Source of the DNA: Oscheius tipulae
Lineage: Eukaryota; Nematoda; Chromadorea; Rhabditida; Rhabditidae
Reading direction: 5' to 3'
Assembly: GCA_037178975.1 (NCBI GenBank)
Contig: JASJZH010000004.1
Span: forward strand, 806,001-870,000
DNA length: 64,000 nt
Below the pieces are notes generated by a model. That model was not told where the DNA came from and did no database searches. It worked only from the letters and a program-made list of their open reading frames with translations. The translations under genes were made by a program, and so were the position numbers. The first letter of the stretch is position 1, and each line of letters opens with the position of its first letter. Shown piece after piece: positions 11,828 through 24,800 of this stretch.

Positions 11828-12361
11828 TTAGAGCCTCCAGTTTTCCTCGGTTTGAAGAACGCCTGAACTTCGAACTTGGAAAGGTTTCATCAGCTCGGTA
11901 TAGCTGAAAAGCCAATCGGTTGTTGGCAATACAATACTCAAGTTATTTGACTCTATACAACTACTGAAGTATTCATGAACTGGGCTTCGGTATATACCGC
12001 GTTGATAAAACATTTGGTTGAAGAACAGTTCTTGTCTCAAAGATATGATATCACTGATACAATATACAAGTTCTGGAAGCAGTGACGATGTTGGCGCACT
12101 CATGAACAATAATTCAGCCTCATGCCAAAGTGAATAATACATTTGTCGAAGATAAGCTCTTTGAACCAAAGCTCTGCAATTTCTGGTAGTGTTCTGGGAA
12201 CTGTTAGCTGTTGACGGGATAACGGAAGCACCCCCGGACAAAACTACATTATATCGAGAGGGTGAAACATTTGCCGAAGGAAAGCTTCCAAACCAAGGTT
12301 TTATAGCAATGCACAAGCCAACCGTAAGCGTAAACTGAATAAGGAATATTTTTTTTCATAT
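11828..12361 (-). pseudogene. Secreted-protein frame interrupted by 1 nt in an A8 run
   Basis: The minus strand has an open frame of about 170 codons ending at 11828. Its upstream end reads FTLTVGLCIA then IKPWFGSFPS. The ATG at 12361-12359 is followed by eight A and then enters another frame, which stops soon. With seven A the ATG would join the frame and give a classic signal peptide (MKKIFLIQ...LCIA). The body has N-glycosylation-type sites (NSS, NTT) and at least three Cys, but no domain I know. Either a true frameshift or a homopolymer sequencing error. A later in-frame Met would yield a protein without a full signal peptide. Confidence 0.45.
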
Positions 12362-14643
12362 CCGATACTTCGATCAGCTTCCAGATCTGTTTCAGTTTAT
12401 GCATCTTGTGAAGCACATATATTTCAAAAATCCATGAAGATATCGACAGCGTCGGGAAGACAATAGCATGACCATCTGACTCTTCTCATTTCCGTCAATT
12501 ATGAAACTATTTTCCGTCCTCTACTCTATACCATATCCTTTCATTCGTGACATAAAATCATCAACAGTTTTGAAAAGATAGTTTCTTCCTGTCAGGTTCC
12601 AGACTCTTTTACCCTATTTCCCATTGCCATCAAGTAATGGGACACAGTCACACAGCCCGTCAAATTTTATGGTAATCCTGTATCGGGAGGGAGGGAGAGA
12701 GAGAGTCAGTCTCTAGTCCAGACCGAAAACTATCGATCTTTTCTCGCTCTTTTCCAATTTTTAAATCTTTTCTTACTGAGAACTCTTCCCTAGAGCAACC
12801 AGAGTGACCAGTGTTTGTCTACTGGATTTCCCATTACTCACATCTAATGTTGACTACTTCCGGAAGGAACCTTCCTTCTTTTTGATACTTTTCCGGCGAA
12901 AAAGTCGTGTAATTGAGAAAGGTATTCCTTTGACCTTATGGACTTTCACTAAAACAAAACATGAACTTTTATGACTCCCGTACACTCCCATTCCTGAAAT
13001 GAAGTTTTTCACTCGAATCTATCGAATGTATGACTTTACCAAATTGGTGAAACATAGCTGGTTCGAAAGAAAAAAGAAATTATCGAAAGCCGTATGTTAA
13101 AAACTTGTTTTGGTAGTTTTGCGTTGATTGTTTTGAAGGGTACCCAAATGAAGAATCGCTTGGTGTGGGCCTTTGTCCATATAAGAAGTTCCTTTTTAGC
13201 AAAAAAGTTAAAGCGAGTGTCCGGACCCTTTTCTAGTTCGCAAAAGTTAAAATCCAGGTAATTTGACAAGTCGTAGCAAGTCGAGATTGCACTGGCTTTC
13301 AGTTTCTGCAACTTATTCGAGCTGCAAGGTTGAGCCTTTTCGAGTCAGAAATGAGACGTAACATTAGTTTCGAAGTACCATATTAAGGTGAAACTGTTCC
13401 ACAGCTAAAAACGAGACAACCTCATTTCATAAGAGTATCGTTAGGAAATATTTTGGGTGCAAAACTCTAGTCTATAAAGTGCAAACTGTGGGGGAGATTA
13501 CTGAACGCCCTAAACCAGGGTAGATTCGTTTTTGAAGCAATTGGGATGCATTCAACTTCTATTCCGAATAGTTGTCTAGAAATAAAGGAGCAACATGCTA
13601 CCAGAAGCAACAATTTCGACTGATTATTCTTTTTTCTGGAACAAGCCTTGACTTGCCAAAAAGCGCGTGACTTGTCGAGACAAGGCTGACAAGTACTGCC
13701 GAGAAAGCTTCTCGGCAAATGGTAACTTTTGTTCAACTTTGCGGGCTTATATTTCGGTGATAATCGATGATACAACAAAAAAGAGGTACACCTCCATAAT
13801 CAGCGCGTTTTTCTCTACAAGACCCATATCAAAACACATAGTCGAAAAAAATCTCCGGACACTCGCTTTAACTTTCGGGTCGGAAACACCAATGTTTCGA
13901 GTCATGCTCTTCTTACAAAACATTGGTTTCACCTGGACTACATCCAACTTTTTCGATTCACACGTCATTTCCTGTATTCTTAGTTGAATGAGTGTTCTAC
14001 ATAATAAGTTTCATCCATTTTTCTAGTTTTTGTTTTGTTTGTCACACTAGGCGCGAAGACGTGTACCATCCACCAACGAATTTCTTCGACCTTATATGGC
14101 TTCGATGAAACCAAAACCGAACTGACTCTCAAGGAATACCTTTTCAATACACTTCCTTTTTCAACGAGACCTGAAAGAAATAGGACTGGCAAGTTCAAGC
14201 GTGTATCCAAACTTTCTTTCCCCCCTAAAAACCATCCCAATAAGGAAATATGACCAGTTCCGCTAACAGCCAAAGTGTCAGCAGAGCTCAAACAAGACCT
14301 CCTCCTGTATATGGGGCACTGGTATCGGGTTCTGTTTGCACTGCGACTCTAAAAGATTTCAAAAGGTTTCACGCTACCTTCAAAAGTGTCTGCAAGGGGC
14401 GATTTTAGATTGTGTGACGGGGCGCATTGAAAACAAAGTACAGTTTTTGAGTGTTGAAGATTGTGAGTGGGGTTTGTAGTTGTTCTCTGGATAGAAGAGA
14501 AAAGTTTTTTTCACGAGCCAGAGAGACATTAGTTTCCCCAGTTCTTCGATTCTACTCATGCTACAAAAACAGTTCTTTGACAAAATATTTGCTACAATGT
14601 TTCATTTATGTTCAGCTCAGGCATGACAAACCTAGCCGAAAGG

Positions 14644-14724
14644 GGCCAGCCTAGTTCGTGGCGAGACGCTTGGTGTATGTATTGCTAAGAAACCCGCCGG
14701 ATCTCGCCACGAACAAGACTGGCC
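14644..14724. repeat. 81-bp foldback element
   Basis: Terminal inverted repeats of about 23 bp: GGCCAGCCTAGTTCGTGGCG at the left and its near-exact reverse complement at 14701-14724. Local GC content is much higher than in the surroundings. The adjacent GGCCGGCCAGGCCGG run extends the GC-rich block to about 14785. Confidence 0.7.
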
Positions 14725-14799
14725 ATGTCCTGGCCGGCCAGGCCGGGGCGATCTCTGCGAGTACACCTGGCCTGGCTGGCAAGGTCTGTGATCCCTGTT

Positions 14800-15009
14800 C
14801 AGCTTCAAGATTCTCTCTTTTCTGATTTCACCAATTTTATATTCGTTCAGAACGTTTAGCTGGTGCAGTTGTGTTGTCATGTGGAGAGGCAATATTTCCA
14901 AGTTTAACTCAACTACGTATATCTCCTGGTCGATATAAGATATAAACCGAGCCAACCGCTTTCGTTCACTTTTCACGGTGTCTTCTTCTTGTAGCATTTG
15001 AATAATCAA
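14800..15009 (-). CDS. Weak coding candidate, charged helical segment
   Basis: A minus-strand frame from an ATG at 15009 reads about 70 residues rich in charged and long aliphatic side chains (for example RKRLARFISYIDQE and HQLNVLNEYKIGEIRKER) before entering the GC-rich foldback element. Composition looks coding and helical, but I see no clean donor or second exon and no known domain. It may be an exon remnant disrupted by the element. Confidence 0.2.
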
Positions 15010-16514
15010 CTTTTGGCATCAATGGCCATCATTCTGTCTTTTTGGTTCCATCTTTCCGTATAACCACTCTTTTCCAAAGTTTATACTTTGTTCTACAGAT
15101 GGACCATTCCAATATCAGACTTTTCGAGTCAATAACCATCCTCCCTTTCCCATAAAATCTCATCGCCTGCAGCCAAATGTCTTTTTCTCTCTTCTCCTCA
15201 ATCCAATTCTTTCCTCCTTCGCCAACAGACTCTCAGCTCTTTCTCAATCCCTAACTGTATTGCTTGCCGTCTAGGGGGGAGCCGAATTGTGTTTGCCAAG
15301 CACATTCAAAAGTCCGAAAGTTTGAGAACATGAACACCCAGCCGATCGAAAAAGGGGCGACAGCATACTGCTCCTCATCTCTGTTTGGTTTTTTTTCTTG
15401 GCTGGGGAACCACGTGGTTTTAAAACTCTCCTTTGTCAGCGTATATTTTGTTGGCCGAATGGTCTTAGTGAGTGACAGAGACAAGACCGATGTGGTTGCT
15501 TTGATATCCCCATTGTTGGGTCTTTTTTTTCTCGCGAAAACAGTGCATGTTGATCCGAGTCAAAGATCCTTTGATTTCTCATCCCCTTCCCCACTCAGAA
15601 CACAAGAAGTAGGTCCTAGGTCAATTTACATTTACAATGTTTCATTAACTTACCCACTAGCTGTGGTGGTGGTGAAACAAAATGTAGCCGAAAAGCAAAA
15701 CGTTCTTTTGCAGAAGAATCATTAATTTCTGAGCAAAAGGTTTCATTTTGTTTGGAATTAGACGAGTCTGCTACCACTTTTGCAGCATTCATCTGCTTAT
15801 TTTATGCGCACGGTGAAACATAGCAAAAAAATGTGCAATTCTCTTCAGCTACTCCTTATCCAGTAGATCCCTAACTTTCAAATGTTTCACCAAATTGGTA
15901 AATGGTTTTCGATTCAAGTTGTACTTTTTTTCCGTAGCAAACTAGAAATGATTACTTGAAGTGAAAAGATTGCTATGTGTTTCATCATGGTAGGATAACA
16001 GTAACCACCCTTGTTTTTGAATTTGCCTTCTTGAGTTTGCCGATTTTTAAGAGTATTGAAGAGAAAGGATGATCAATTTGCCACCGGAAGGGATCACTAT
16101 TTCACTGCTCTCATTGCAACTATATTTTGCCTCGCCCCTTGATAGTGTTACTCCTCCAAAAAGTTCTCTGTTTACCCTTCCCCATATGCAACGAAAACAG
16201 TCTCTCTTTCAAAAACAGTCGGGGAAAATCTCGAATCTTTAGAGATCGCTTTCTCACAGCCACAAACCTAGAGAGAGAAACCGATTTGTCACACACAGAG
16301 AGACGTATCTGTCGAATCGGACAGACGTCATCCGAGGCGACTTTTGATCCGAAACCGGTCGACTCTGACTCGCTTTCATTGGGCAAGAAGTGTTTGTTTT
16401 ACTGTCTCCCTGTCTCTATCTTTCTATCTCTCTGGCTCTCTGCCTTTCTCTCTCCCTGTCTCTCTGTCTCTCTGCTCCTCTTCTCTTTTATACCATCTCA
16501 TCATATTTCCACAG

Positions 16515-19161
16515 ATGACGATTAATTATAACTTGGCCGTGTCAACATCAAAACCATGGACCTTGTTCAAACTGCTACTAAAATGGCGAGGCAGTATATG
16601 GAAGGCAGTAATCTTAGAACTGTTCGTCTGGCTCATCTTCTATGCCATCATTAGCATCATCTACAGGACAACCTTGTCGCCAGGGCAGCAAAGGTAAACA
16701 GTTTTTGAAGGTAACTGATAACCCCAGTACAGTTCGAACAAAACTTGTGGTTATAAACACTTTATGAAACATAGCTACCCTTCCCCGCCAGTCACAAATC
16801 ACAGCACATTTGAATAATTTGCTCTTACCCACACTTTGATTAACATGTTTTAGGCTCTTCGAGCGGATAGTCCAGTACTGCGACAACCGACTCAGCTACA
16901 TACCCCTGAATTTCATGCTCGGCTTCTTTGTGACGGCTGTAGTCAACAGATGGACCTACCTCTACCAGATTATCGGATTCATTGATAAGTGAGTCTAACG
17001 CTTTTTCTGTTTCAAGACACCGGTATATAGACGCTTGCTCACAGAGTTGCCGTCACAGTTTTGCATTTGCTCTGAAGTTGTTATATAAAACAATTTATGT
17101 GCTTTACCAGAGGTGTGCGAAAGTACCGTGTACCCGAAAGCCGAAAGTGCGGCAATTTGCGCACCAACGTGTAAACGTAGGCGTCCATACGCACTTATTT
17201 GCAAAAGCTGTTGTGTATCGTAGCCAATGGCTCCCAAATTGCAGGACTTTCGGATCTTTCGTCTGCAGGGAAAGGTTAAAACTGTTTCACTAAACCTACA
17301 CATTCTCCCAAAAAAAGATGATGTCGCGATGAAAAGTTCTTCAATTCACGCAAAACTCTTTCAGCATTGGTCTCATGACAGCCGAATACCTTCGCGGCAG
17401 AACAGAACAAGCCCGAATGTACAGACGAAACATTGTTCGCTACTGCGAGCTGGCCCAGGTTCTGGTCTTTCGAGATATCAGTATGAGGACGAGGAGAAGG
17501 TTCCCGACGCTGGATACTGTAGTCGCTGCAGGTAAGATTTATCCCTCTTTATACAGAAAGACAAATTTATTCTAGCTGTGAAGAATATTCTTATATGTGT
17601 AGGCTGAAACAAAAAAGATACAAATACGTTGTACCTAGAGCAGAATGTTTGACATGAGAGGAGTAGACATTCTATGCATTCTATGCGAGAAAAGTTTTCA
17701 CTGTCTACTAGTCTCCAAGTGAGTGTTTGTGGCTTACTTTACCTTCTTCCATAAAAAGAGTAAAATGTTTCAATTAGGACATGTAATGCCCAAACCTGTA
17801 AACTTTCGTACCGTTGTCCGCTCTGAACAATACTGTATGACTTCCAGGCTTTATGATGCCGCACGAGAAGGAGCGCTTCGATGAGATCCAGTACCGGTAC
17901 AGTAAGTACTGGCTGCCTTTTCAATGGGCTCTGGCTCTAACCTACGACGCCAGGAAGAAAGGCCTCATTGAGTCCGACTACTACCAGGTAGTCGTCCAGG
18001 AGGAAATCAAAAAGTTCCGAACCGGCTTGGCTTGGATCTGCAACTACGACTGGGTCCCAATCCCCATCATGTACCCTCAGCTGGTATGTCTGGCCGTGCA
18101 CACCTACTTTTTGGTCTGTTTACTGGCCAGACAGTATGTGGTGTCGGAGCATGCGGATAATAAGACCGAGGTGGGTTAAAAATTGGCTAGAGGCTGAAAT
18201 AGTTTTTCCACGAGAGGCATTTCCAAGAAAAGTCTCGGGTCGAAGACCTGAGAACTTTACAACTTTTGGATCTTTCAGAGTAGAGCGGACGTTTGGGCCT
18301 GCTTCGCAAAATCTACCATGATCTACAAAATCTAGAACTTTATCGTTTGTTCCTAGTATAAGGTAAAAAGTGATGGTTGCACAAAAAACAGTTCGCAGAC
18401 TATTCTGAAAAAAGGAAAGAACTAATGTTTAGGGAACATATTTACTATTCACATTTATATTGAGAACACGGCTGATTTGGCACAGTAACGAAAACCACAG
18501 CTGGCAAGATGACAAGAATCCTTTGGTCAATTCAAACAACAAAACTTTTGAAGTGTTTCAAAAATACAATCTAGTAGCCGCCCCTATTTCTGAACAATCA
18601 TGCCACTGCACACTTGCGAAAAACATTAAAAAAAGAACTCCCAATTCAGATCGATCTCTACTTCCCCATCATGTCCACCCTACAGTTCATCTTCTACATG
18701 GGATGGATGAAAGTAGCTGAGCAGATGTTAAACCCCTTCGGAGAAGACGACGAGTATGTTCCCTGTTACTTTTCTGCCAATCACTGTCCTTTCAGCGATT
18801 TTGAGTGCAATGCCCTTATAGACCGAAACATTACCATGGTCTTAATGATGGTTGACCAGGGCTACGACCGTCCTCCGGACCTTTTGAGAGATCCCTTCTG
18901 GGATGAGGAGGTCGAGCCACTGTACAGTGAGGAAACAGCTAAGGTACCCAATACTCCGCTGAAGGGGTCTGTCAGTGACGTGAAGTGGGTTGACCACCTG
19001 TTTTGGGCTGAACAATTACGTTTAGACTTCCCGAGTCAGTACAGGAGATCAAGATGGTTCCGCATTTCGATGATCGCGACCCTCTGCTCAGTAATTCTCC
19101 TTCACTGAGGAGAAGAGTCAGCGTGGTGCCGGTTAGACAGTGAGTTGGGATAAGAGGGGAC

Positions 19162-19202
<41 letters not shown>

Positions 19203-20806
19203 CAGTATGACCAAAAAGTTTTAGGAACGAGACGAGACAGAGTCGAACATCCGTCGGATCTCTAGAAATGTTCAAAAGTTTCAAAAACAAATTGGAAAGG
19301 TAGGTATTTTCATCATCCACTGATTCTTCACTGCCGAAAGGACATTTCGAATAGTTATAAAGCATTTGCGAAGCAACAAAGATACGAGATGATTTTGCAG
19401 ATCCTTCTCCCGTGGCAACATTCACGATGAACAACCTCGAAAAACTCTGTCCCATGGCAATTTGGAGCATCTGGACCGGAAAAAAGTGCTCAATCGGGAG
19501 AACAGTACTCCAGGGGAAAAGAGCTTCGCCAATGGAGGATTCGAAGAGAGTCGTGAGTTTTTGTTTCAAACATTCCATGGATGTTTGGAGAGACATTGGC
19601 GACAGTCACCCCAGAACATCTGTAAGATAAAAATTTAGACGAGGACCTCACCAACGTCCTGCAGAGTCCCTCTTCTTCTGATCGACCCAAAGAAGTCAGA
19701 AAGTCGGCATCGAATGCGAATATCAAGACTCCAGTCGATTTCGAACATCACGTCCTGGAAAACGTGGAAGAGGCAGAGGAGACTGATGATGAGGCTGCTA
19801 CTGTAGGTTTCACAGTTTTTTTTCGGCTAGGAAAGGAAGCAGTACAAAAGTCTAGATTGCTGATTGAGTGATGAATATAAGTAGTTACTGGTGTGGTAAC
19901 GGATCCCAGAAGAGTAAAGTATAAAGAGGGAAAGAGAGAAACAGACAGACTGTATTGGACATCCTAAATTAAAAAACCTAGACTTGGACAATGGCAAAAG
20001 GAGGTGTTCCAAGGAGGTGTTCCATCCATTTTTCATTCATTTTTACCGCACTAACGATGATGAATTAGAAAAAGAGTGAATACAAGAGATATTATAGATC
20101 CAGTAAAACGTAAAACATTGTTGAATGGGCTAAGAGTTTTGTTATGGCAGAGGAATATACTGTGTCTTGGAAGGGCAAACATTGTTTTGAGTACTTTTCG
20201 TTTGAGTAGCTACTAGATAAGACTGGACAATAGTTTTTCCTTTGATCTGGTGAAGTTAACAAAGAAGAGCCTGACAATGAGAAAAAAGAGAAGTAACCTT
20301 TTTTGCAATTCTAAGCCTTCGATTCGCTTTTTCGCTCTTATTGTTTCATTCTTTTTAAGTAGAGATAAAAAAGGACTACAGGTAATAAGAGTTCCACAAC
20401 TTGTTTTGGTCAATAGGCTTTCCATTACACGTCTACGAGAAGAGTGACTCACTGTTTCACTGATACTCAAATGGAAACACAAGAAGCTGCAAGCAATACA
20501 ATTGTCATGGGAGTGAAATTGTTTTGAAATATAAGCGAACCCCCAATTGGTCGAGCACACAAATTTGTCATGTACATAGGTTATATGAAACATCAAAGTT
20601 TGAAAGACTGGTGGGACTCAAAAACCAATTTTAATTTTCAGCAACAACGAAAAAAGAGCGTTCTCTTGGACAGCATCACTGTCAAGGACGAGACTCGTGA
20701 AGAAAAGCTCGAGACCAAGAAGGAGGAGAAAAAGGACGAGTCGGAAGGTCGCCAGAGGAGCAAAGATTTCTTTATCGGCACCCAAGACAGTGAAGATCAT
20801 CCCTAA
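16515..20806 (+). CDS. Bestrophin-family chloride channel, 11 exons, 588 aa
   Basis: Predicted plasma-membrane, Ca2+-regulated anion channel of the bestrophin (RFP-TM) family. Exons: 16515-16693, 16854-16988, 17365-17531, 17848-18170, 18650-18753, 18796-18984, 19026-19139, 19225-19299, 19401-19552, 19639-19802, 20642-20806; every junction keeps phase. The N-terminus has MTINYNLAVSTS and KWRGSIWKAV, as in other bestrophins. The family RFP motif is at 150-152. The Ca2+-clasp region NPFGEDDDDFE is at 296-306, once the 42-nt intron at 18754-18795 is removed. The C-terminal half after about residue 360 is hydrophilic, acidic and basic in blocks, and probably disordered. The ATG abuts TTTCCACAG, a probable trans-splice site. 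Intron 10 is 839 nt with several 21U-type motifs. The exon 6/7 junction (41-nt intron) is supported by KMVPHFDDRDPLL in the new frame. Confidence 0.93.
17111..17225 (+). repeat. Dispersed repeat, family B, copy 1 (bestrophin intron 2)
   Basis: About 115 bp, roughly 80% identical by eye to 49734-49852. Shared core: GCGGCAATTTGCGCACCAAC, preceded by AGGTGTGC and AAAGTACCGT. Both copies are intronic and in the same orientation. No coding frame. Confidence 0.75.
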
Positions 20807-20988
20807 ATTTTGCGGGGAAAGAATTTCGAAGAAGAAAAAGCCACAAATTGCCACAAGACGACGAGCTCAGATCTGCACTTTTTTTTCTGTTTCTACTGTA
20901 CTTTTTCATAACTTTGCTGTTTTCATATTGTGATTTGTTTGCTACTTTATTGTTTTATGGAGGCTAGAAGGAGGAGGATTGATGAAAG

Positions 20989-20994
20989 AATAAA
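20989..20994 (+). terminator. Bestrophin polyadenylation signal AATAAA
   Basis: First AATAAA after the bestrophin stop, 183 nt downstream. Confidence 0.55.
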
Positions 20995-21142
20995 TGAGAT
21001 TCTTCTGTTTCGTTATATACATTTTGAACTTTGAGGGGAAATGAGGAAGATTGAAGCAAGCTGAGTATGTAACTTATTAGGTAAAAACACAAAAGATAGA
21101 TTTCCCATGTGTTGAAACCCGGCTATGTATCGGAACTATACA

Positions 21143-21776
21143 GGAAGTCTATAACTTTTAACTAGGAAGTAAATAAGATTGGAAGTAGGCAGTTCCGTTT
21201 TATCGAGAGCATTTATTTTTTGAACCGTACAGAAATGTTCTGGCTATGACGAAAAATGAAGTATGTTTCACCGTCTAGGTATTTCTAGGGAACTACTAAA
21301 TGCTGTGGTCTTCTTCTTACAGAAAGTCTATAAGTTTTAACTAGGAAGTAAATAAGATTGGAAGTTGGCAGTTCCGTTTTATCGAGAGCATTTATTATTT
21401 GAACCACTTCGTGATATAGATATTTTGACTGGCAACCATGTATTATAAATACTAGACCATCCAAACTCAACTTCTTTTTCGTTTCAGTCTTCAGAAGAAC
21501 TCTTTCCAGCCAGTTACCCAGTGGCCGACGTTGTTGGGAAGAATAGTGTCTAAAGTGTTTCAGCTAACACTAGGGGGATACGTCATAACAAGACTACTGT
21601 ATCTTATCTATGAAAAAATTTGATTAGTCTATTGGAACTTTAGCCGCAGTTACTCCGCATACAGAAGACTTATCTGCCGTACAGAAATGTTCTGGCTATG
21701 ACGTAAAATGGAATATATTTCACCGTCTACGTATTTCTGAGGAACTACTAGATGCTGTGATCTTTTTCTTGTCCTT
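21143..21776 (+). repeat. Imperfect tandem duplication (units A-B-A', then B')
   Basis: Unit A (AACTAGGAAGTAAATAAGAT...) occurs at about 21143-21225 and 21320-21403. Unit B (ACAGAAATGTTCTGGCTATG...) occurs at about 21226-21310 and 21677-21776. A further 270 bp, including the possible alternative bestrophin exon, separates A' from B'. Unit B carries TGTTTCACCG in the first copy and ATTTCACCG in the second, so the duplication has multiplied and partly lost a 21U-type motif. Confidence 0.8.
21488..21553 (+). CDS. Possible alternative terminal exon of the bestrophin gene (22 codons)
   Basis: After a strong CGTTTCAG acceptor at 21487 an in-phase frame reads SSEELFPASYPVADVVGKNS then V and stop. 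Phase 0 matches the donor at 19803, so exon 10 could splice here and skip exon 11, replacing 54 C-terminal residues with 21. No AATAAA follows closely, and no transcript evidence is available; a chance frame is possible. Confidence 0.35.
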   Translation, partial: SSEELFPASYPVADVVGKNSV

Positions 21777-24380
21777 GCAAAAAAAAAATAAACTTAATTT
21801 CAAACGAGCCTTCGTAAAGTGCAGATTTGTAGCAGCAAATGAATCGATGTCAGGATTTTGTGACAGAGAAGCAGGGTTTCTCAATAACAACCACCTCCTA
21901 AGTCAGTTGCTCTCTGTCTCTGTCTGTGACCCCTACCAATCCCGTACTACCCTCAAAGACCTTCTTTTCTCCTCTGAACGACTCTTTGTCTCCCAGTCTC
22001 AGGCCACGACGGGGAGGCCAACCAAGGGCATCTCTTTCACAGCTTTGCGCGGCGGCGGGAGATTTTTCTTTGTCTCCCCGGTGACGGCCTCGAGGACGGA
22101 TCTGACTTCGCCTCATTTATGTTACGGGACTCCGGGAGACAGAGAAAGAGAGGGAGATAAGATCGCCAGACACGCGACAGAAGAAATATTTTGCAGGGTT
22201 TTGATCGCAGATTTGAAATAGCATGCTGCGTAAGACTAATTTCTAAAGGACACGACATTTCAAAACGAGTGGAAAAAGACTATGATCACGAACTACTTAC
22301 CCACTGGACGGAACATATTTTTTCAAATGGAGTTGCTGAAGTGAACACAAGCAAGCTGACCTTTTATCAAACCATTAATCCAGAAAGAATCAGCTTGGTA
22401 TAACGGTAGCTCTCTGTTCATGTACGTCATGAATCTTCAGTGGTTTTGAAAAGGAAAAGGACTAGAGTAACTATTGCAGTAGATTATAAGATCTAGACAC
22501 AACCAAATACTTTTTAGTTCGGTGGAACCGATAATCAGAAGCTTTTAGTTGCACTAACTTGTTTCAAAGATGGTATATAGAGCGAATAACACTTTCAACG
22601 ACTTTTGTTTCTTCCTGAAAGTATTGCTACAATGTCCTCGATGGCCTTTTACCCAATCTTAGAAATAAGAAAACACATTTTGCTCTTACAAGAAGACCTT
22701 CAAAGTGAAATTGAACCTGAAAAATATGTTCTTGGCCAAACACTGAAACATTTGTATGTAGTTTACCGTAGCTTCTCCAAACGACATAGTTTCGTTTCAT
22801 CAACTACGCAAAGAGGGATCCATTTTTGATAGACAGTTTCTGCGGTTAGCAAATGCGTAAAGTACGATTTTCACTCTTTTCCTGGGGTCGAGACAGTAAA
22901 ATTTCTGCTCTAGTTGTCCATCTCCAGGTTACTAAACCGGATCCTGAACACCAGGTGCATGGGAGACCTGTCCCTCTCTGCCTTGTAGTCATCAGCGGAT
23001 TATCCAGGACGTGGCACGCGAGCGAGACGATAATCCGCTCTGTCTCTCTCTCTCTCTCTCTCAACTGTAACGAGGCCTTGATTCGTACACTCTATCAGTT
23101 AATTAGCCCGAGTCAAGCAAATGGAATAAAATAAGAAAGCTAGGATAGAATATATAAATGTTTTGAAACAGAACAGTAAGCAAAATCCCACCGAAATACA
23201 ATACTGCGACCTCTATCTCTGTCTCTCTGTATCTCTGGTCAGTTCGCTGCTCTAGCATACCCCACCAATCTATTCATGAATCTTCCAGCTGAACAAACTG
23301 TCCATCTCACCCTCCACTTCTGTTCACAGAAGCTCCCGTGTAAACATGGTAATCATAAAATAGAAAGGGGCTTAGAGCCATTGATTTGAAGATATATCTG
23401 GATTGTAGCTAAGAGAGAGAGACAGAGAGGGAGTCCTGCCTTCGGATTAGACTCTCCGGCTTCCGGAGCCAATCTCGCCGGATATTCGAAGAAGCCGCTC
23501 CAACATATAATCTTCCCTGCCTCTGTCTGTGCTATACTACCGTATTTCTATGCAACATTCGACTCGAACACTTTGGAGGCGAGACTGTACGGGTGAGACT
23601 GCATAAGCACAGTTCCTTCGAAAATTTTCACTAGAAACCTAACCTGAACACCGTCTATGAAGTCCTCACCCAGCATTGTTTCACGTAGAGGATAATAATA
23701 AGAAAGGAAGCCACTTTTTTTATCAATGTTTGCTGAGTTCAATTGAAAAAAAAACCTATATACATTCCATCCACGATGTCAACTTTCCTTTTTGATCTTA
23801 TTCGAACGGTATCACAGCCGGATGTGTTGGTGACAATCTAACTCTGAAATGGTCCTGAGACAGAAAAGTTCCTTCACTAAAAAGAATACTTGCTTCACAA
23901 TTACGCCCACAGCGAAAGTTTGCTAAAAGCAAAAAGGCTTCAAGATTTGTAAACAGTGATTCTCATGAAGTTTGGATATTTCCTACTTTTACGTCAACTA
24001 GTTCTGCTTGCTACTCTGTAAAACCAAAAGGCTTCAAATTTTATATTAAACTAAGCTGTATCAAGAGTTTGTCGCTTTCACATCGACACTGTTTTCTCCG
24101 TCTACAAGTCTTGGGCTACCCTTATCGCAAGCTACAAAGAACCTTTTTAGACATTTCCCACCTTCGCCTCTCTCTCGACTCATAAAACCCATGTTGGTCT
24201 TCCCTCTTTCTCCCCCGCCTCTCTCTCTCATAAAATCACACGTCACTTCACTGCCTGATTCACCTTTTGAAACTGTCTTGACTCACTTTTGGGAGTGGAA
24301 ACTGAACCAATTTGAAGGCAATATAGATCTCAGGACAAGAGAGTACAGGGAAGAACAATAGAATGAACTCACAGTCTAAA

Positions 24381-24800
24381 AGGTCTAGATGGTACGCGTG
24401 TGTAAGGACAGGAAACTTTTTAAACAGAAAGTTTAGACTATACGGGAGGGATAAGATCACAAAACTAAGACCGTACGGGTGGGGTACCATGAGAAGTTTG
24501 AGCTGTAAGAGATCTAGACAGTACGGGAGAGACTATTTAGAGATTCTGAGAAGCTAGATGATACGGAATAGAAATACATGGGACTACGGTAGAAAGCAGT
24601 TAGAATAGTCCAGAGTATTGAAACTGAGACAGTACGGATAAGAAACTTCTTAGTGGTTCGGTAGGAAAGAGCAGTGGCGACCCGGCATGTCACCACAAAA
24701 GCCACGGTTCGCAAAGAAAATCCCGTGAATTCATGCAGTGCCATTGCGGAGAGCCCCTTTTTGGATTTCGGGGCCTAAAAACTAGACAACACGGGTGGGA
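24381..24800 (+). repeat. Degenerate tandem array with GTACGGG core (family C, field 1)
   Basis: Units of about 38-45 bp share CTAGAC(A/C)(A/G)GTACGGG(A/T)GGGA-like cores at about 24384, 24428, 24466, 24506, 24553, 24628 and 24784. Spacer sequence between cores is not conserved. Related fields lie at 25690-25900 and, inverted, at 42960-43135; single cores occur elsewhere, for example CCCGTACCGTCTCGG in FMO intron 9. Confidence 0.7.

Larger units (their letters stand above)
12362..16514. other. Gene-poor stretch upstream of the bestrophin gene
   Basis: No complete gene found. Contains a GGGAGA-rich microsatellite near 12688-12706, a small foldback element (14644-14724), one weak minus-strand coding candidate (14800-15009), about eight 21U-type motifs, and a CTGTCT-rich low-complexity run at 16405-16480 directly before the bestrophin start. 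Confidence 0.45.

Noticed and set aside
18614-19108. Unspliced 164-codon frame through bestrophin exons 5 to 7
   Set aside because: It reads through a 42-nt and a 41-nt intron; splicing restores the family-conserved EDDDDFE and the FDDRDPLL tail.
19102-19596. 164-codon minus-strand frame
   Set aside because: Antisense to bestrophin exons and partly encoded by a GA microsatellite.
21757-22221. 154-codon plus-strand frame
   Set aside because: No splice context, no domain, and low-complexity GAGAC runs; likely chance.
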